Positions 49,392 to 59,129 of a stretch of 64,000 bases of DNA are shown in pieces (within the stretch, counting starts at the first letter, position 1; every line of letters starts with the position of its first letter). A model generated the notes under the pieces. The model worked only from the letters and a program-made list of their open reading frames with translations. It ran no database searches and was not told where the DNA came from. Made by a program: the position numbers and the translations under genes. Source of the DNA: Oligoflexales bacterium. Lineage in GTDB: Bacteria > Myxococcota_A > UBA9042 > DTJE01. The stretch covers positions 1-64,000 of the forward strand of contig DUVQ01000009.1 in NCBI GenBank assembly GCA_012840965.1, in the 5' to 3' direction.

Positions 49392-49787
49392 TTAATCAGC
49401 AACTGTATTTACTGTAATCTCAGGCGGGTTCACCAAGGCCCGTTTCACGGCACATAGCTCCGCGGATTTCTCAAGAGCCCTGTGATATTTTTCAGGAAAG
49501 TCGGCTGGCACATGTACCTTCAGGTCGATTTTGGCCATACGTCTTTCAGCGTGGTCATAACGCATTTCCTGGGTCAGGTAGACGCCTTCAGTTGGCAGGC
49601 CATGGTTTTTACAAAAGCTCAAAACGTAGATACCAGCACACGTCCCGATGGAGGCCATAAACAGGGTGAATGGCTCAGGGGCCGAGCCTTCGCCACCTGA
49701 AGCAACACCTTGGTCAGTAGCAATCACTTGCTCACCCAATTGAGCGTTTACTCGCAAGCCACCTGGGAAAGTAATCTTCATTTGCAT
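49392..49787 (-). CDS. OsmC family protein
   Basis: GEGSAPEPFTLFMASIGTCAGIYVLSFCKNHGLP. Confidence 0.88.
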   Translation of the reverse strand: MQMKITFPGGLRVNAQLGEQVIATDQGVASGGEGSAPEPFTLFMASIGTCAGIYVLSFCKNHGLPTEGVYLTQEMRYDHAERRMAKIDLKVHVPADFPEKYHRALEKSAELCAVKRALVNPPEITVNTVAD

Positions 49788-49858
49788 TTAATCTCCTTGC
49801 CGACAAACGGCGCCCTAGCTGCGGACTAAGATGGACATTTAAGTTGGGATGGCAAGGT

Positions 49859-49896
49859 GGGACAGGCTCAGGGGCAGGAGCAGGGATCGGGGTGGA
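49859..49896 (-). repeat. (CCCTGY)n cassette, locus 7 (degenerate, inverted)
   Basis: gggacaggctcaggggcaggagcagggatcgggg, overlapping 3' end of PP2C gene. Confidence 0.65.
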
Positions 49897-50698
49897 GGCA
49901 TGATCGTTGGACCAATACCACCGTTATGTTGTCTGCTCCACCGGCGCTGTTGGCTGCTTCGATCAGTCGTTCGGCTCGTTGATTTAGAGAGCCTGGTCCA
50001 CACAAAATATCCGAGATCTCTTTATCTTCCAGCATGTCGTTTAGACCATCGGAGCAAAACAAAAACACGTCTCCATGCTCGTAGCGCACTCGCATGCTTT
50101 CGATGTCTGCCCGTTTTTGCAACCCAAGAGCCTTGGTAATTATGTTTCGCATTGGAAAGTCACGTTCCTGGCTCTTTGAAATCATCTGCATCTTCAGGTA
50201 TTCGTTGAGCAAGGAATGGTCCTTGGTAACCGGTCGAAGTCGACCTTTTCTAAGCCGATAAAGCCGACTATCACCCGACCAGACCACAAAGACGCTACGC
50301 CCTTGAAACATTGCTATAACTAGCGTTGTCCCCATGCCTTCATGGGCTGGGCTTGATGAACCAAGACTGAAAATCTCGCGATTAGCAAAAACAACTGAAT
50401 TAATCAGCTCCTGTTCAGGCGCCTTCAACGTCTCATCTGCCACTGACTCAGAGTGTAGCAGCTTTTTCTTAACCGCCCCCTCGACTTTACCGTCAAACCA
50501 TCGCTGTATCGAATCAACACAAATACCAGAGGCCACATCCCCCTTACGATGACCTCCCATGCCATCAGCCACACCAAACAGCCCAAGATCAGGCCGAACA
50601 ATATATGAGTCCTCATTTCTTGAACGTATGCGCCCAGGATTAGTCGATGCAACACCTGTATAGTCACCCTCAAGTCTGATTGTTTGAGTCTCAATCAT
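49868..50698 (-). CDS. PP2C-type serine/threonine phosphatase
   Basis: RSRNEDSYIV, FGVADGMGGHRKGDVAS, DGLNDMLEDKEI, GGADNITVVLV. Confidence 0.94.
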   Translation of the reverse strand: MIETQTIRLEGDYTGVASTNPGRIRSRNEDSYIVRPDLGLFGVADGMGGHRKGDVASGICVDSIQRWFDGKVEGAVKKKLLHSESVADETLKAPEQELINSVVFANREIFSLGSSSPAHEGMGTTLVIAMFQGRSVFVVWSGDSRLYRLRKGRLRPVTKDHSLLNEYLKMQMISKSQERDFPMRNIITKALGLQKRADIESMRVRYEHGDVFLFCSDGLNDMLEDKEISDILCGPGSLNQRAERLIEAANSAGGADNITVVLVQRSCLHPDPCSCP

Positions 50699-52383
50699 CT
50701 TTTTTTCCCCTTGGGAACAACTGGCGGTTTCAAAATCTGAGGTCGCTCAGGGTTTTGGCTTCCTCGCTGAGTCTCCATCTCAGCAAACAGCATCGCTGGA
50801 GCCACGGCCGATACTGGGACCAAACCTGATTCTGCCCCACAATAACCGTTAAATACACCATATTTGTCACCAGTGGCCAATATTCTGTTAATTGAAGATA
50901 AAGGAGTCCCTACCACTTCAAAGCCGCGCACCAAAGTAGCTTCCCCAGTCTCAGCGTCCACACGCCAAGCAACCCTAGGCATCCCCTTGTAAGCCTGAAA
51001 GCCATAAGAGCTGGTATTGGTGGCCCCACCAGCTATGGTATCGATGATGATACCGTAAGGCTTGCCCTGCCGCCTGACTTCATCGAGAAGCATCTGTTTC
51101 AACTCACCATCAGTAACTGAATTGGAGGCTTTTACCACCAAAGTAGCCATCCGACCAACTGGCCTCTGATAACCATCAGAACGGCCATGACCATTGGACT
51201 TGTCCACCCCTTCAACTGGTCGACGCCCCATCAAAAACCCCTTCAACCTACCCTTTTCGACCAAATCCACGCGGCTACCAAGAACCCCCTCATCATCGAC
51301 CTTGTAGTAGCCATTAAGCGATTCACCTTCCCAGTCTAACATGCCGGGATCATCATAGATATCAATAAATTCAGGCAGTATTCTTTGCCCCAACTGCCCC
51401 TTAAAGGTGTGTCCCTCTTCGTCGCTGTTTTGCCTAAATCCCTCCAACCTATGCCCAACAGTTTCATGGAAAAAAACACCCGTTGCCTGAGGAGACATCA
51501 AAACTGGCACAGTTTGCGGCTCTAGCACCTCGGCTAAACGAAGCGCAAGGACCCTTTGGGCAAGCTCTCTTGCGTCCTTTTCAGCCTTGGCTGCACTTGG
51601 AAGGTCTTTTTCAAAACGACCGTAGTATGACACTGAATCCTGAACCAAAAGCCCATCATCAGCCCTAGCGACAGCTGTAATGAACATCTGGTAGTAGTTG
51701 TCCACGGTCCTGACCCGACTTCCCTCGCTGTTTACCATGTACCTGGTCAGAGAAACAGCAGCAACCTCAACCGACGAGTCAAAGATTTCATCGTAATCCA
51801 AGAAAACTGTTGAAACCTTACGAACTATTGATTCCCAAGGCTTACGATCAAACTTCCACTCTTTTTCCGGTTCAATGTGCTTGTAAGGCGCTTCCTTACT
51901 AAGACTTGCGACCTTTCGCTCCTTTGGGTCATTGACCGCTTTTGCCTTGACAGTAAGAAACGACATCAACGCCGATTTGTAACGATAATCCATCAATAGC
52001 CACAACACCCGCCGCAAGCCTTCCTCTGATTCATCAATGGGAACCAAGTTGTTAGGCTCATACTTTTGATTCAGATTGAAAAATTCTTCAGGGTCCTCCG
52101 ACGAATCCATTGAGTAATCACCCACTCGGACATCAACAGAGGCGAACCTGCTCTTCACGTCGGCACTTTGAAACACAGCTCCAGCCTTACCAGAAACGTA
52201 GGATCTGTTTAGGTTACGAACTGTTACCGACATAAAGTATGGCAGATCATAACCGTCGAGCTGCAGTTGAGCGCTATTACGCTCAAGCTCTGCTGTCATT
52301 GCAGGCAAAATCCAGTCATTCTCGCCAGCGGTTACAGGTACTGAAATCAACAAGATAGCAAAAGCCACAACGTACTTGTTCAC
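50695..52383 (-). CDS. TldD/PmbA-related metallopeptidase with signal peptide
   Basis: GVFFHETVGHRLEG; MNKYVVAFAILLISVPVTAG; 4-nt overlap with PP2C gene. Confidence 0.88.
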   Translation of the reverse strand: MNKYVVAFAILLISVPVTAGENDWILPAMTAELERNSAQLQLDGYDLPYFMSVTVRNLNRSYVSGKAGAVFQSADVKSRFASVDVRVGDYSMDSSEDPEEFFNLNQKYEPNNLVPIDESEEGLRRVLWLLMDYRYKSALMSFLTVKAKAVNDPKERKVASLSKEAPYKHIEPEKEWKFDRKPWESIVRKVSTVFLDYDEIFDSSVEVAAVSLTRYMVNSEGSRVRTVDNYYQMFITAVARADDGLLVQDSVSYYGRFEKDLPSAAKAEKDARELAQRVLALRLAEVLEPQTVPVLMSPQATGVFFHETVGHRLEGFRQNSDEEGHTFKGQLGQRILPEFIDIYDDPGMLDWEGESLNGYYKVDDEGVLGSRVDLVEKGRLKGFLMGRRPVEGVDKSNGHGRSDGYQRPVGRMATLVVKASNSVTDGELKQMLLDEVRRQGKPYGIIIDTIAGGATNTSSYGFQAYKGMPRVAWRVDAETGEATLVRGFEVVGTPLSSINRILATGDKYGVFNGYCGAESGLVPVSAVAPAMLFAEMETQRGSQNPERPQILKPPVVPKGKKR

Positions 52384-52480
52384 CAGTTAACACCTCTAAA
52401 TATCAAATGAATCCAGCTTCAACAATTCATACCAGTTATTGGGTAACCTGATAAAAACCTGAGTTGGTGACCATTTAACA

Positions 52481-52530
52481 GGACTCTAAATGGACTCCAA
52501 ATGGACTCCAGACCAAAACGGACTCCAAAT
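52481..52530 (+). repeat. short 11-bp direct repeats
   Basis: ggactctaaat ggactccaaat ggactccagac ... ggactccaaat. Confidence 0.8.
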
Positions 52531-52712
52531 CAGGAGAAAGGTTTATATTACGCCCCAAAGCCAGCCGTAGCAACCATTTGGGCCCAAAATCACTGAGTTA
52601 GCCTAGGCCTTGCTGTCTTCGGGGAAATGATTACTTATGGATCCAGGCAAAGCCCCTGGGAACATGGTGGACGTAACATCCCAGAAACGCTGATTATTGG
52701 TTTGGAGAGAAC

Positions 52713-53000
52713 ATGAAAACGAATCGCATGCCAAAATGGCTGGCCTTCTTTTGGCGGCCAAAAGTTCGAATCGTGCTATCAATTTTAATTGGTGGTGGAC
52801 TAGGTTTTCTTTACTGGTACAAGATTGGATGCGCCTCTGGTGGGTGCCCTATAACCTCGGACCCTTGGCTGACAACAGTCTTTGGAGCGCTGATGGGTGC
52901 TTCTATTGGATGGCCATCTCCTGACCAAAACAAATCATCGGCTCCAGAGACTGATGAAACTGAAAGCTCTGGTAGTTCAGCCAAGTCTGATGTAGGCTGA
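52713..53000 (+). CDS. small membrane protein (DUF6132-like)
   Basis: YKIGCASGGCPITSDPWLTTVFGALMGASIG. Confidence 0.7.
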   Translation: MKTNRMPKWLAFFWRPKVRIVLSILIGGGLGFLYWYKIGCASGGCPITSDPWLTTVFGALMGASIGWPSPDQNKSSAPETDETESSGSSAKSDVG

Positions 53001-53029
53001 TACTGCCTTTTAGATAAAAGGAGATACAC

Positions 53030-53785
53030 ATGGGTTTTTTTTCAAGGCTGTTTGGCTCTAAAAAAGGTGAAGCGCAGTTAGCTGAAAAGCCAACTCAGTC
53101 GCCACAGATATTGCGCTTGCAAAAAAGGGCGACAAAAAACTTTGGACAGCCTCAAGATCGACAGATGGCGTTGGCCTCACTTGCCGAAATTGGCACCGAG
53201 GAAGCCATAGACGCCCTGCTTTTGCGCTATACCTTCAGGATTGAGCAGACCATTGGTGACGAGGAAGAAAAGCGTACAGTCTACGGATATCTGATCGATC
53301 TGGGGTCAGTTGCCGTAGACCCTATCCTGCGCTTTTTGGAAAAGCATAATGCACCGTTTTGGCCGACCAAGGCTTTGACCGAGATTGTTGGTGAAGAGCG
53401 AACTGTTGGCTATCTGATTGACATAGTGCAAGACATGGAAGCCATTTTTGATAAGGATATCGAGCAAAAGGTTGAGCTTATTAGCAACCTTCGAGAATTC
53501 AAGGATCCAAGGGTAAAAGACCTGCTTTTAGGGTATCTTGATGACGACAACGAGGAATTCAGAGTCCATGCGGTCGAAGGGTTGGCAGACTTTGGTGACG
53601 AAGAAATGGGAGACACCTTGGTTGAACGTCTGTTGTCCGAGGATGAAACTCAGCGAGTCAAGACTACTGTGCTCGAACTGCTAATTGACCGCAAATGGAA
53701 AATCAAGCGCCACAAAGAAGCCATTCGCAAGGTAATCCCTGATGCCTACTGGATCGACGATGTGGGCGTCATTCACCGGCGGTGA
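53030..53785 (+). CDS. HEAT-repeat protein
   Basis: Repeats such as EFRVHAVEGLADFGDEEMGDTLVERLL. Confidence 0.75.
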   Translation: MGFFSRLFGSKKGEAQLAEKPTQSPQILRLQKRATKNFGQPQDRQMALASLAEIGTEEAIDALLLRYTFRIEQTIGDEEEKRTVYGYLIDLGSVAVDPILRFLEKHNAPFWPTKALTEIVGEERTVGYLIDIVQDMEAIFDKDIEQKVELISNLREFKDPRVKDLLLGYLDDDNEEFRVHAVEGLADFGDEEMGDTLVERLLSEDETQRVKTTVLELLIDRKWKIKRHKEAIRKVIPDAYWIDDVGVIHRR

Positions 53786-53816
53786 CAGGAACAGGGGCAG
53801 GATCAGGGACAGGAGA
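53784..53816 (-). repeat. (CCCTGY)n cassette, locus 8 (inverted)
   Basis: gacaggaacaggggcaggatcagggacagga, starts at stop codon of HEAT gene. Confidence 0.85.
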
Positions 53817-53917
53817 ACCTCTTTAACGTTAACTTCAGCTAGACAGTGAATTTGGGTTGCCAATTTCCCCATTAAGTGAAATTATCCGCCCGGGGGATTG
53901 GCCCCATATGATTTTAG

Positions 53918-55306
53918 ATGGCCATGACTTTGGACCAGCAGGTAGTAGACCAAGTTCAAGAGCTCTTGGATTTGGACAACGAACAATTACTTGGGGAATA
54001 CTTAAATCAGCTTAACATCTCGGACATCCGTGAGCTGATTGACGAATTTCCAAAGCACGGGCACCTGTTTATTGAAAATCTTTCGATCACCCGAGCCGTT
54101 TTTGCCTTTAGTATCCTGGACTTTTCCGATCAGGAACGAGTTTTTAGAAAGCTTTCCGGGCCTAGGGTTTTTGCCCTGATCAATGAGCTTCCGCCAGACG
54201 ACAGAACGGCTTTTTTCGAAGAATTACACGGCGATACTGTTAAAAAGCTGATCACCCTACTTCCTGCAGACGAACGAAAGCAGGCCTTGACCTTGCTTGG
54301 TTACAAGGAAGACAGTGTTGGCCGTTTGATGACCCCCGACTATGTGGCGGTTCGAAAAGACTGGCCAGTTTCCAAGGTTTTGGACCACATCAGAAAGTAC
54401 GGGGTCAACTCGGAAACCATTGATGTCATCTACGTCATCGATGATGACGGCGTCCTTTTGGACGACTTGATGATCCGCAAGGTCTTGTTGGCTCAGCCTG
54501 ATACGCTGATTGAAGACCTCATAGATAGCCGTTTGATTTTCTTGAAGGCAAACATGCCCCAAGAAGAGGCCATTGAAATTTTTAGGCTCAATAACCGGGT
54601 TGCCTTACCAGTTGTAGACGACGTCGGCGTGCTTTTGGGTATTGTAACCATCGACGACATGTTGTGGGTCGCCCAAGAAGAGTACGCTGAAGACATGCAG
54701 AAAATCGGTGGTACCGAAGCCCTGGATGAGCCTTACCTTGACACGCCTGTCATAGATCTTTTCAAAAAACGTGTAGTTTGGCTGGTTGTCCTGTTTTTAG
54801 GTGAGCTTTTAACTGCATCCGCAATGGGATTCTTTGAAGATCAAATCGCAAAAGCGACAGTTTTGGCGTTGTTTGTTCCTTTGATTATTTCCAGTGGCGG
54901 AAACACTGGTGGCCAGGCATCAACCCTCATTATCCAAGCCATGGCGCTTGGCGAGGTCACCCTAAAAGATTGGTGGAAGATTTTTAGACGGGAAATAGTG
55001 CAGGGAAGCCTATTGGGCCTGGTACTAGGCGTGATTGGCTTTTTACGCATTGTCGTATGGCACATGATTTTTCCCGATCTGTATGGTCCCCACTGGTTTT
55101 TAATCGGGTTGGTAGTTGGCCTGTCACTAGTTGGTGTGGTTTTATTGGGTTCTTTGACTGGCTCAATGCTGCCTTTGATTATGAAACGCCTTGGTGCCGA
55201 CCCTGCCTCTTCATCGGCACCATTTGTTGCTACTTTGGTCGACGTTACTGGGGTGATACTCTACTTTACAATGGCTATTTTGTTCCTACAGGGGACTCTG
55301 CTGTAG
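53918..55306 (+). CDS. mgtE: magnesium transporter MgtE
   Basis: LLPADERKQALTLLGYKEDSVGRLMTPDYV, CBS domains, SSGGNTGGQASTLIIQAMALGEV. Confidence 0.96.
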   Translation: MAMTLDQQVVDQVQELLDLDNEQLLGEYLNQLNISDIRELIDEFPKHGHLFIENLSITRAVFAFSILDFSDQERVFRKLSGPRVFALINELPPDDRTAFFEELHGDTVKKLITLLPADERKQALTLLGYKEDSVGRLMTPDYVAVRKDWPVSKVLDHIRKYGVNSETIDVIYVIDDDGVLLDDLMIRKVLLAQPDTLIEDLIDSRLIFLKANMPQEEAIEIFRLNNRVALPVVDDVGVLLGIVTIDDMLWVAQEEYAEDMQKIGGTEALDEPYLDTPVIDLFKKRVVWLVVLFLGELLTASAMGFFEDQIAKATVLALFVPLIISSGGNTGGQASTLIIQAMALGEVTLKDWWKIFRREIVQGSLLGLVLGVIGFLRIVVWHMIFPDLYGPHWFLIGLVVGLSLVGVVLLGSLTGSMLPLIMKRLGADPASSSAPFVATLVDVTGVILYFTMAILFLQGTLL

Positions 55307-56738
55307 GGTTTTGTAGCGCCAGAGCTTCCCAAACCGCCAACACAGACTTGTCGATGGCATGGCGAGCAGTTGCGAAGTTCATCTTTGCTGGGCTACCCTT
55401 AGAAGGCTTGTAGTTAATTAAAACCGCAAAGTCCAGCATCCGTCCATCGGGTAAGGAAGCCGAACCAGCCAAGCTAACAACATCATCAAGGGTGCCTGTT
55501 TTTGCCCTCAAATTGCCTTCCAGTGGGGTCTTCTTAAATCGCTTCTTCATAGTGCCCTGTTTACCAGCCACTGGTAAAAGGCCATCAAGTTGATCACAGC
55601 AGGTACTGGCCCTGGAGTAGAACAACAGCTGAACTATCGAGCGAGCAGATGCTAAATTTGCATCATAAAGACCCGAACCATTGGTGAACTTGAAAGAATT
55701 CCTGGAAATACCAACTTTTTCTACCAACCAAGTCCCAAGCGCCCTTGCACCCTCAGTGAACCCGACCGGCTTTTTGCGACCACTGGCACCCACAAGCCTC
55801 AGCATTGTTTCGGCAATCGGATTGATGCTGTCATGCATGACTGGGATCAACAGCTCCTTGACTGTAGCAGAAGAGCGCTCACAGATGACCTCTGCATTCT
55901 TTGGTGAAGTCCCCACTTTGGCCTGTCCCTTTACCTTGACGCCAGCCTTTCGCAAAGCGGCCTTAAAAACGCCTCCAGCAAAGGTTGCGGGGTTCGGGAC
56001 TCGCTTTAAAACGGCCAAAGAGCCTTTTCCAGGGGACCTACCAGACACCGTCACTTCCAAAAATCCATCTTCAGCCAGCTCTACCTTGATTGTGGGTTGT
56101 GGTCGCTTGCCAACAGGCGCGGTCACAGCCGTGTTAACAATCCGTAAGTTATCGGATTCAGGGGTAACTTTAACTTTAGACGGATTTCCAGCACCTCCAG
56201 GGGCGACTGAAACCACTATCGCGTTTCGATTTACTTGAAACCCAGCCACCCCAGCTCTGTAGGCAGAATCTGTACTTTTACGATCAAAAGCAGGAGGCAC
56301 ATCAGCGCTATTAAAAGGGTCCAACACGATTTTCAATGCGTTGGCCCTTTTGTAACCAGCATCAAAAACACACTTGGCAAGCTTTTCCAGGTCCTCTTGC
56401 TTTAATAAAGGGTCACCACTGGTTGAGATAATGATTTCCCTGGCGTTTGGAGCTTTGCCAACCACACTAACCTTCGTGGGTAAGGTGTAGTCAGCACCCA
56501 AAGTAGCCAGCGCTACAGCCGCAGTGAAGATTTTAGTGACCGAAGCAGGATTTAACAGCTTGTTTTCATTTAATTTAGCAACCGCCACCCCATCGAGGGC
56601 AAAATAGGCGGAAACTGTAAGCTCATCTGATTGCAAGTCGACCAAGGGTGCCAACAAATCGGCACCATGACTACTTGCCCCGGTAAACAACAGGACTACC
56701 CAAAAAGGCAGCAACCATGAAGCAATTCTTACAGCCAT
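55275..56738 (-). CDS. dacB: D-alanyl-D-alanine carboxypeptidase/endopeptidase (PBP4/DacB family)
   Basis: LLNPASVTKIFTAAVAL (SxxK), NGSGLYDANLASA (SxN-like), LRAKTGTLDDVVSLAG (KTG). Confidence 0.92.
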   Translation of the reverse strand: MAVRIASWLLPFWVVLLFTGASSHGADLLAPLVDLQSDELTVSAYFALDGVAVAKLNENKLLNPASVTKIFTAAVALATLGADYTLPTKVSVVGKAPNAREIIISTSGDPLLKQEDLEKLAKCVFDAGYKRANALKIVLDPFNSADVPPAFDRKSTDSAYRAGVAGFQVNRNAIVVSVAPGGAGNPSKVKVTPESDNLRIVNTAVTAPVGKRPQPTIKVELAEDGFLEVTVSGRSPGKGSLAVLKRVPNPATFAGGVFKAALRKAGVKVKGQAKVGTSPKNAEVICERSSATVKELLIPVMHDSINPIAETMLRLVGASGRKKPVGFTEGARALGTWLVEKVGISRNSFKFTNGSGLYDANLASARSIVQLLFYSRASTCCDQLDGLLPVAGKQGTMKKRFKKTPLEGNLRAKTGTLDDVVSLAGSASLPDGRMLDFAVLINYKPSKGSPAKMNFATARHAIDKSVLAVWEALALQNPTAESPVGTK

Positions 56739-56773
56739 TACTTAGACCTTTAAATCTGACCTACCAGATGATT

Positions 56774-57823
56774 TTAGATATCGTCACTGTAGTCTGCGCA
56801 TCTAAAGCCATAGACAGGATTGCTGGCTTCAAGGTGAACGTGAAAAAACCTATCAGTCGCCCTTGCACGACAGGTTTGCTGTTTGGTGACTTGGCAGTTA
56901 CCACCCTTTAGCAGGCGTTCATTTCCGCGTTCAGGAACCAATTCCCGAGCATCAACCACTTCAGAATAGGCTATACAAACTGGCAGCCCCTTTGGAGAAT
57001 ACTCTGATGCGCAAACGCCAAAGCAGTTGTCATTTTCCTCACACTCACTGCATGTTGTATAGCAAGTCTCCTTGCAGTTGGGGGTTGCACACTTAAGACA
57101 GACACACTCATCCGGCAAACTTTCTTTACAGGTCATGTCAGCTTTGAAATAGCCTTCTACCCACTCAGAAACATTGCCAGTCATATCGTAGATGTGCTCA
57201 CCGTTTTCAACGATCAAATCATCAATGCTGGACATAACCTTAGCAGGCGACGAAATTCCGGTGCAGAACATCAAGCTCACCCTGTAAGCTTCCCTGTCGC
57301 ATTTATTAATATCAATGTTTGGGTCAGAAATTGGCCAAGGTCGCTTTCTTTCAGCAGTTGTGGCCTGACCAACAGCAGCTCTTTCCCATTCAACCTCCGT
57401 TGGTAGGCGTCTACCGTGGAAATTACAGTACTCACGGGCCATATCCAAGGTTACGTTCACGACTGGGAAATCATCATAAAGCGGGTTACCGTAGTAGTCT
57501 TCGATACCGAGCGTATTAAAGTACTTGGGTTCCCTACAGCCTCCCAACTCGACGCAGTGCCGATACTGAAGGTTTGTAACTTCATGCTGCTCAATCAGGA
57601 AGGGCGCCACATCAACCTTGACGGCTGGATAAGTGCTTGGCATTCCAAAGGCATCTTTACAGCTTTTAGGGGTCTCATTGGCATTGTAGCAAGGAGCCTC
57701 ATCGCCAAACAAAAACAACCCCCCTTTGATCTTCACCATTTTGGTCGGCTCTGGAGGTGTAACCCCTGTAACGCAAGAGACCGCCAACAAAACGGTAACA
57801 ATGCTTATCCAAAGGCGATTCAT
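56774..57823 (-). CDS. FGE-sulfatase (SUMF1) domain lipoprotein with Cys-rich insert
   Basis: Lipobox LLAVSCVTG; MVKIKGGLFLFGDEAP; RRLPTEVEWERAAVG; CKESLPDECVCLKCATPNCKETCYTTCSEC. Confidence 0.85.
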   Translation of the reverse strand: MNRLWISIVTVLLAVSCVTGVTPPEPTKMVKIKGGLFLFGDEAPCYNANETPKSCKDAFGMPSTYPAVKVDVAPFLIEQHEVTNLQYRHCVELGGCREPKYFNTLGIEDYYGNPLYDDFPVVNVTLDMAREYCNFHGRRLPTEVEWERAAVGQATTAERKRPWPISDPNIDINKCDREAYRVSLMFCTGISSPAKVMSSIDDLIVENGEHIYDMTGNVSEWVEGYFKADMTCKESLPDECVCLKCATPNCKETCYTTCSECEENDNCFGVCASEYSPKGLPVCIAYSEVVDARELVPERGNERLLKGGNCQVTKQQTCRARATDRFFHVHLEASNPVYGFRCADYSDDI

Positions 57824-57839
57824 CGCAAACTCCTAAACG

Positions 57840-59090
57840 CTAGAAGGTTCCAGTAGCCCCAATCCATGCAGTCTCACCATCGTATCCACCAACAAGGACT
57901 GGGCGGCGATTAGAATCGGAAACCCTATCTTCAGGGCGCACTGCCGAACGGGCCCCCTCCCAAATCAGAAGACTGGTACCCAAAACTGCCAAACCAGCAC
58001 CAACTCCATAACCAACATATGCCCACGTACGGTAAGTTTTGAAGTCATCGGAATCAGTGAATTTTTTGGCGGCCTCAGAGCGCATCCAGATGCCAGCGCC
58101 TGCAGCCCCACCACCTAGAATTAGGGACGTAATCCCAAGCCCACCACGCCATGAAAATGGTTTCTTACGCAAGTATAAATTGGCGTCTACCGCATACTCA
58201 CCTTCAGGTGTAACTTCAATAGTTTGCTGGAATTGAGTGTATTTCTCTTTTTCGATGATAATTTGGTGAGTTCCAGCCTCAACCACCAGCGGCTCGTAAA
58301 ATGGGGTGACTGCTACAACCTTACCATCAACGTAAATTCTGGCGTTTCGAATATTGGACTTGACGTGCAAAATACCCTCTTTGCGAATCCTTTCCATTGA
58401 AAAAGTCATACTCAAGGGAGCTCGTGAACGCACTGTAAAGCCCTGGGATAAAGTATGGAATCCAGCTTTTTCCAGCCGGACAGTGTGGTTTCCCTCAGCC
58501 AAGTGAATGGAGACTGGCGTCTGACCAACCATCTGATCCGAGTCGTCTATGAAAACGTTGGCGCCCTCTGGATCTGACGATATATTGATCTCTGGCAGAG
58601 ATATGTACGCCTTTTCCTTCATCAGGGCAATTGTGCTTTCAACGTCTTTGACGTCGCCTGGAGCCTCTCCCACCATCTTTTCATGCAACTCAAGATAGCC
58701 GCGAAAAGCATCTGCCGCCTTTTGATATTCCGCCGCTTTTTCATAAGCTTTTGCGAGGTTATAAAGAATCGAATAGTGTGGGAATAGCTTGTGAGCCTCT
58801 TCAAATGCCTTCACCGCCTCTACGTATTGACTGTTACCATAAAACTCAAGCCCTTCATTGGCCAAGCGGCTGGCCTTAGCCTTTGGGTCATCTGACCTGG
58901 ATGAATCTTCTGAGTCAGCCTGTTGCGTGTCGGTTTGTGCAGACTCTGCGGCAGATTGTGAAGAGCCGCTTTCTTCGGGATTAGCCTGAAGGGACGAATC
59001 GGTGGACGCTCGTGCCAGATGGCTCCATCCCATAAAAGCCAACGTTACAAGCAGGCAACAGGTTTTAGTTACCATATTCATAGCTACCAC
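57840..59090 (-). CDS. TPR + PEGA domain protein
   Basis: Signal peptide; TPR (YSILYNLAKAYEKAAEYQKAADAF); PEGA-type NISSDPEGANVFIDDSDQMVGQTPVSIHLAEGNHTVRLEKAGF. Confidence 0.88.
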   Translation of the reverse strand: MVAMNMVTKTCCLLVTLAFMGWSHLARASTDSSLQANPEESGSSQSAAESAQTDTQQADSEDSSRSDDPKAKASRLANEGLEFYGNSQYVEAVKAFEEAHKLFPHYSILYNLAKAYEKAAEYQKAADAFRGYLELHEKMVGEAPGDVKDVESTIALMKEKAYISLPEINISSDPEGANVFIDDSDQMVGQTPVSIHLAEGNHTVRLEKAGFHTLSQGFTVRSRAPLSMTFSMERIRKEGILHVKSNIRNARIYVDGKVVAVTPFYEPLVVEAGTHQIIIEKEKYTQFQQTIEVTPEGEYAVDANLYLRKKPFSWRGGLGITSLILGGGAAGAGIWMRSEAAKKFTDSDDFKTYRTWAYVGYGVGAGLAVLGTSLLIWEGARSAVRPEDRVSDSNRRPVLVGGYDGETAWIGATGTF

Positions 59091-59129
59091 TCCGGCATTA
59101 CGATTGTCACAGTTCCAAACCAGTCGTAA

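Noticed and set aside
53816-53917. Mg-sensing M-box riboswitch upstream of mgtE
   Set aside because: Leader of about 100 nt shows no recognisable M-box conserved core.
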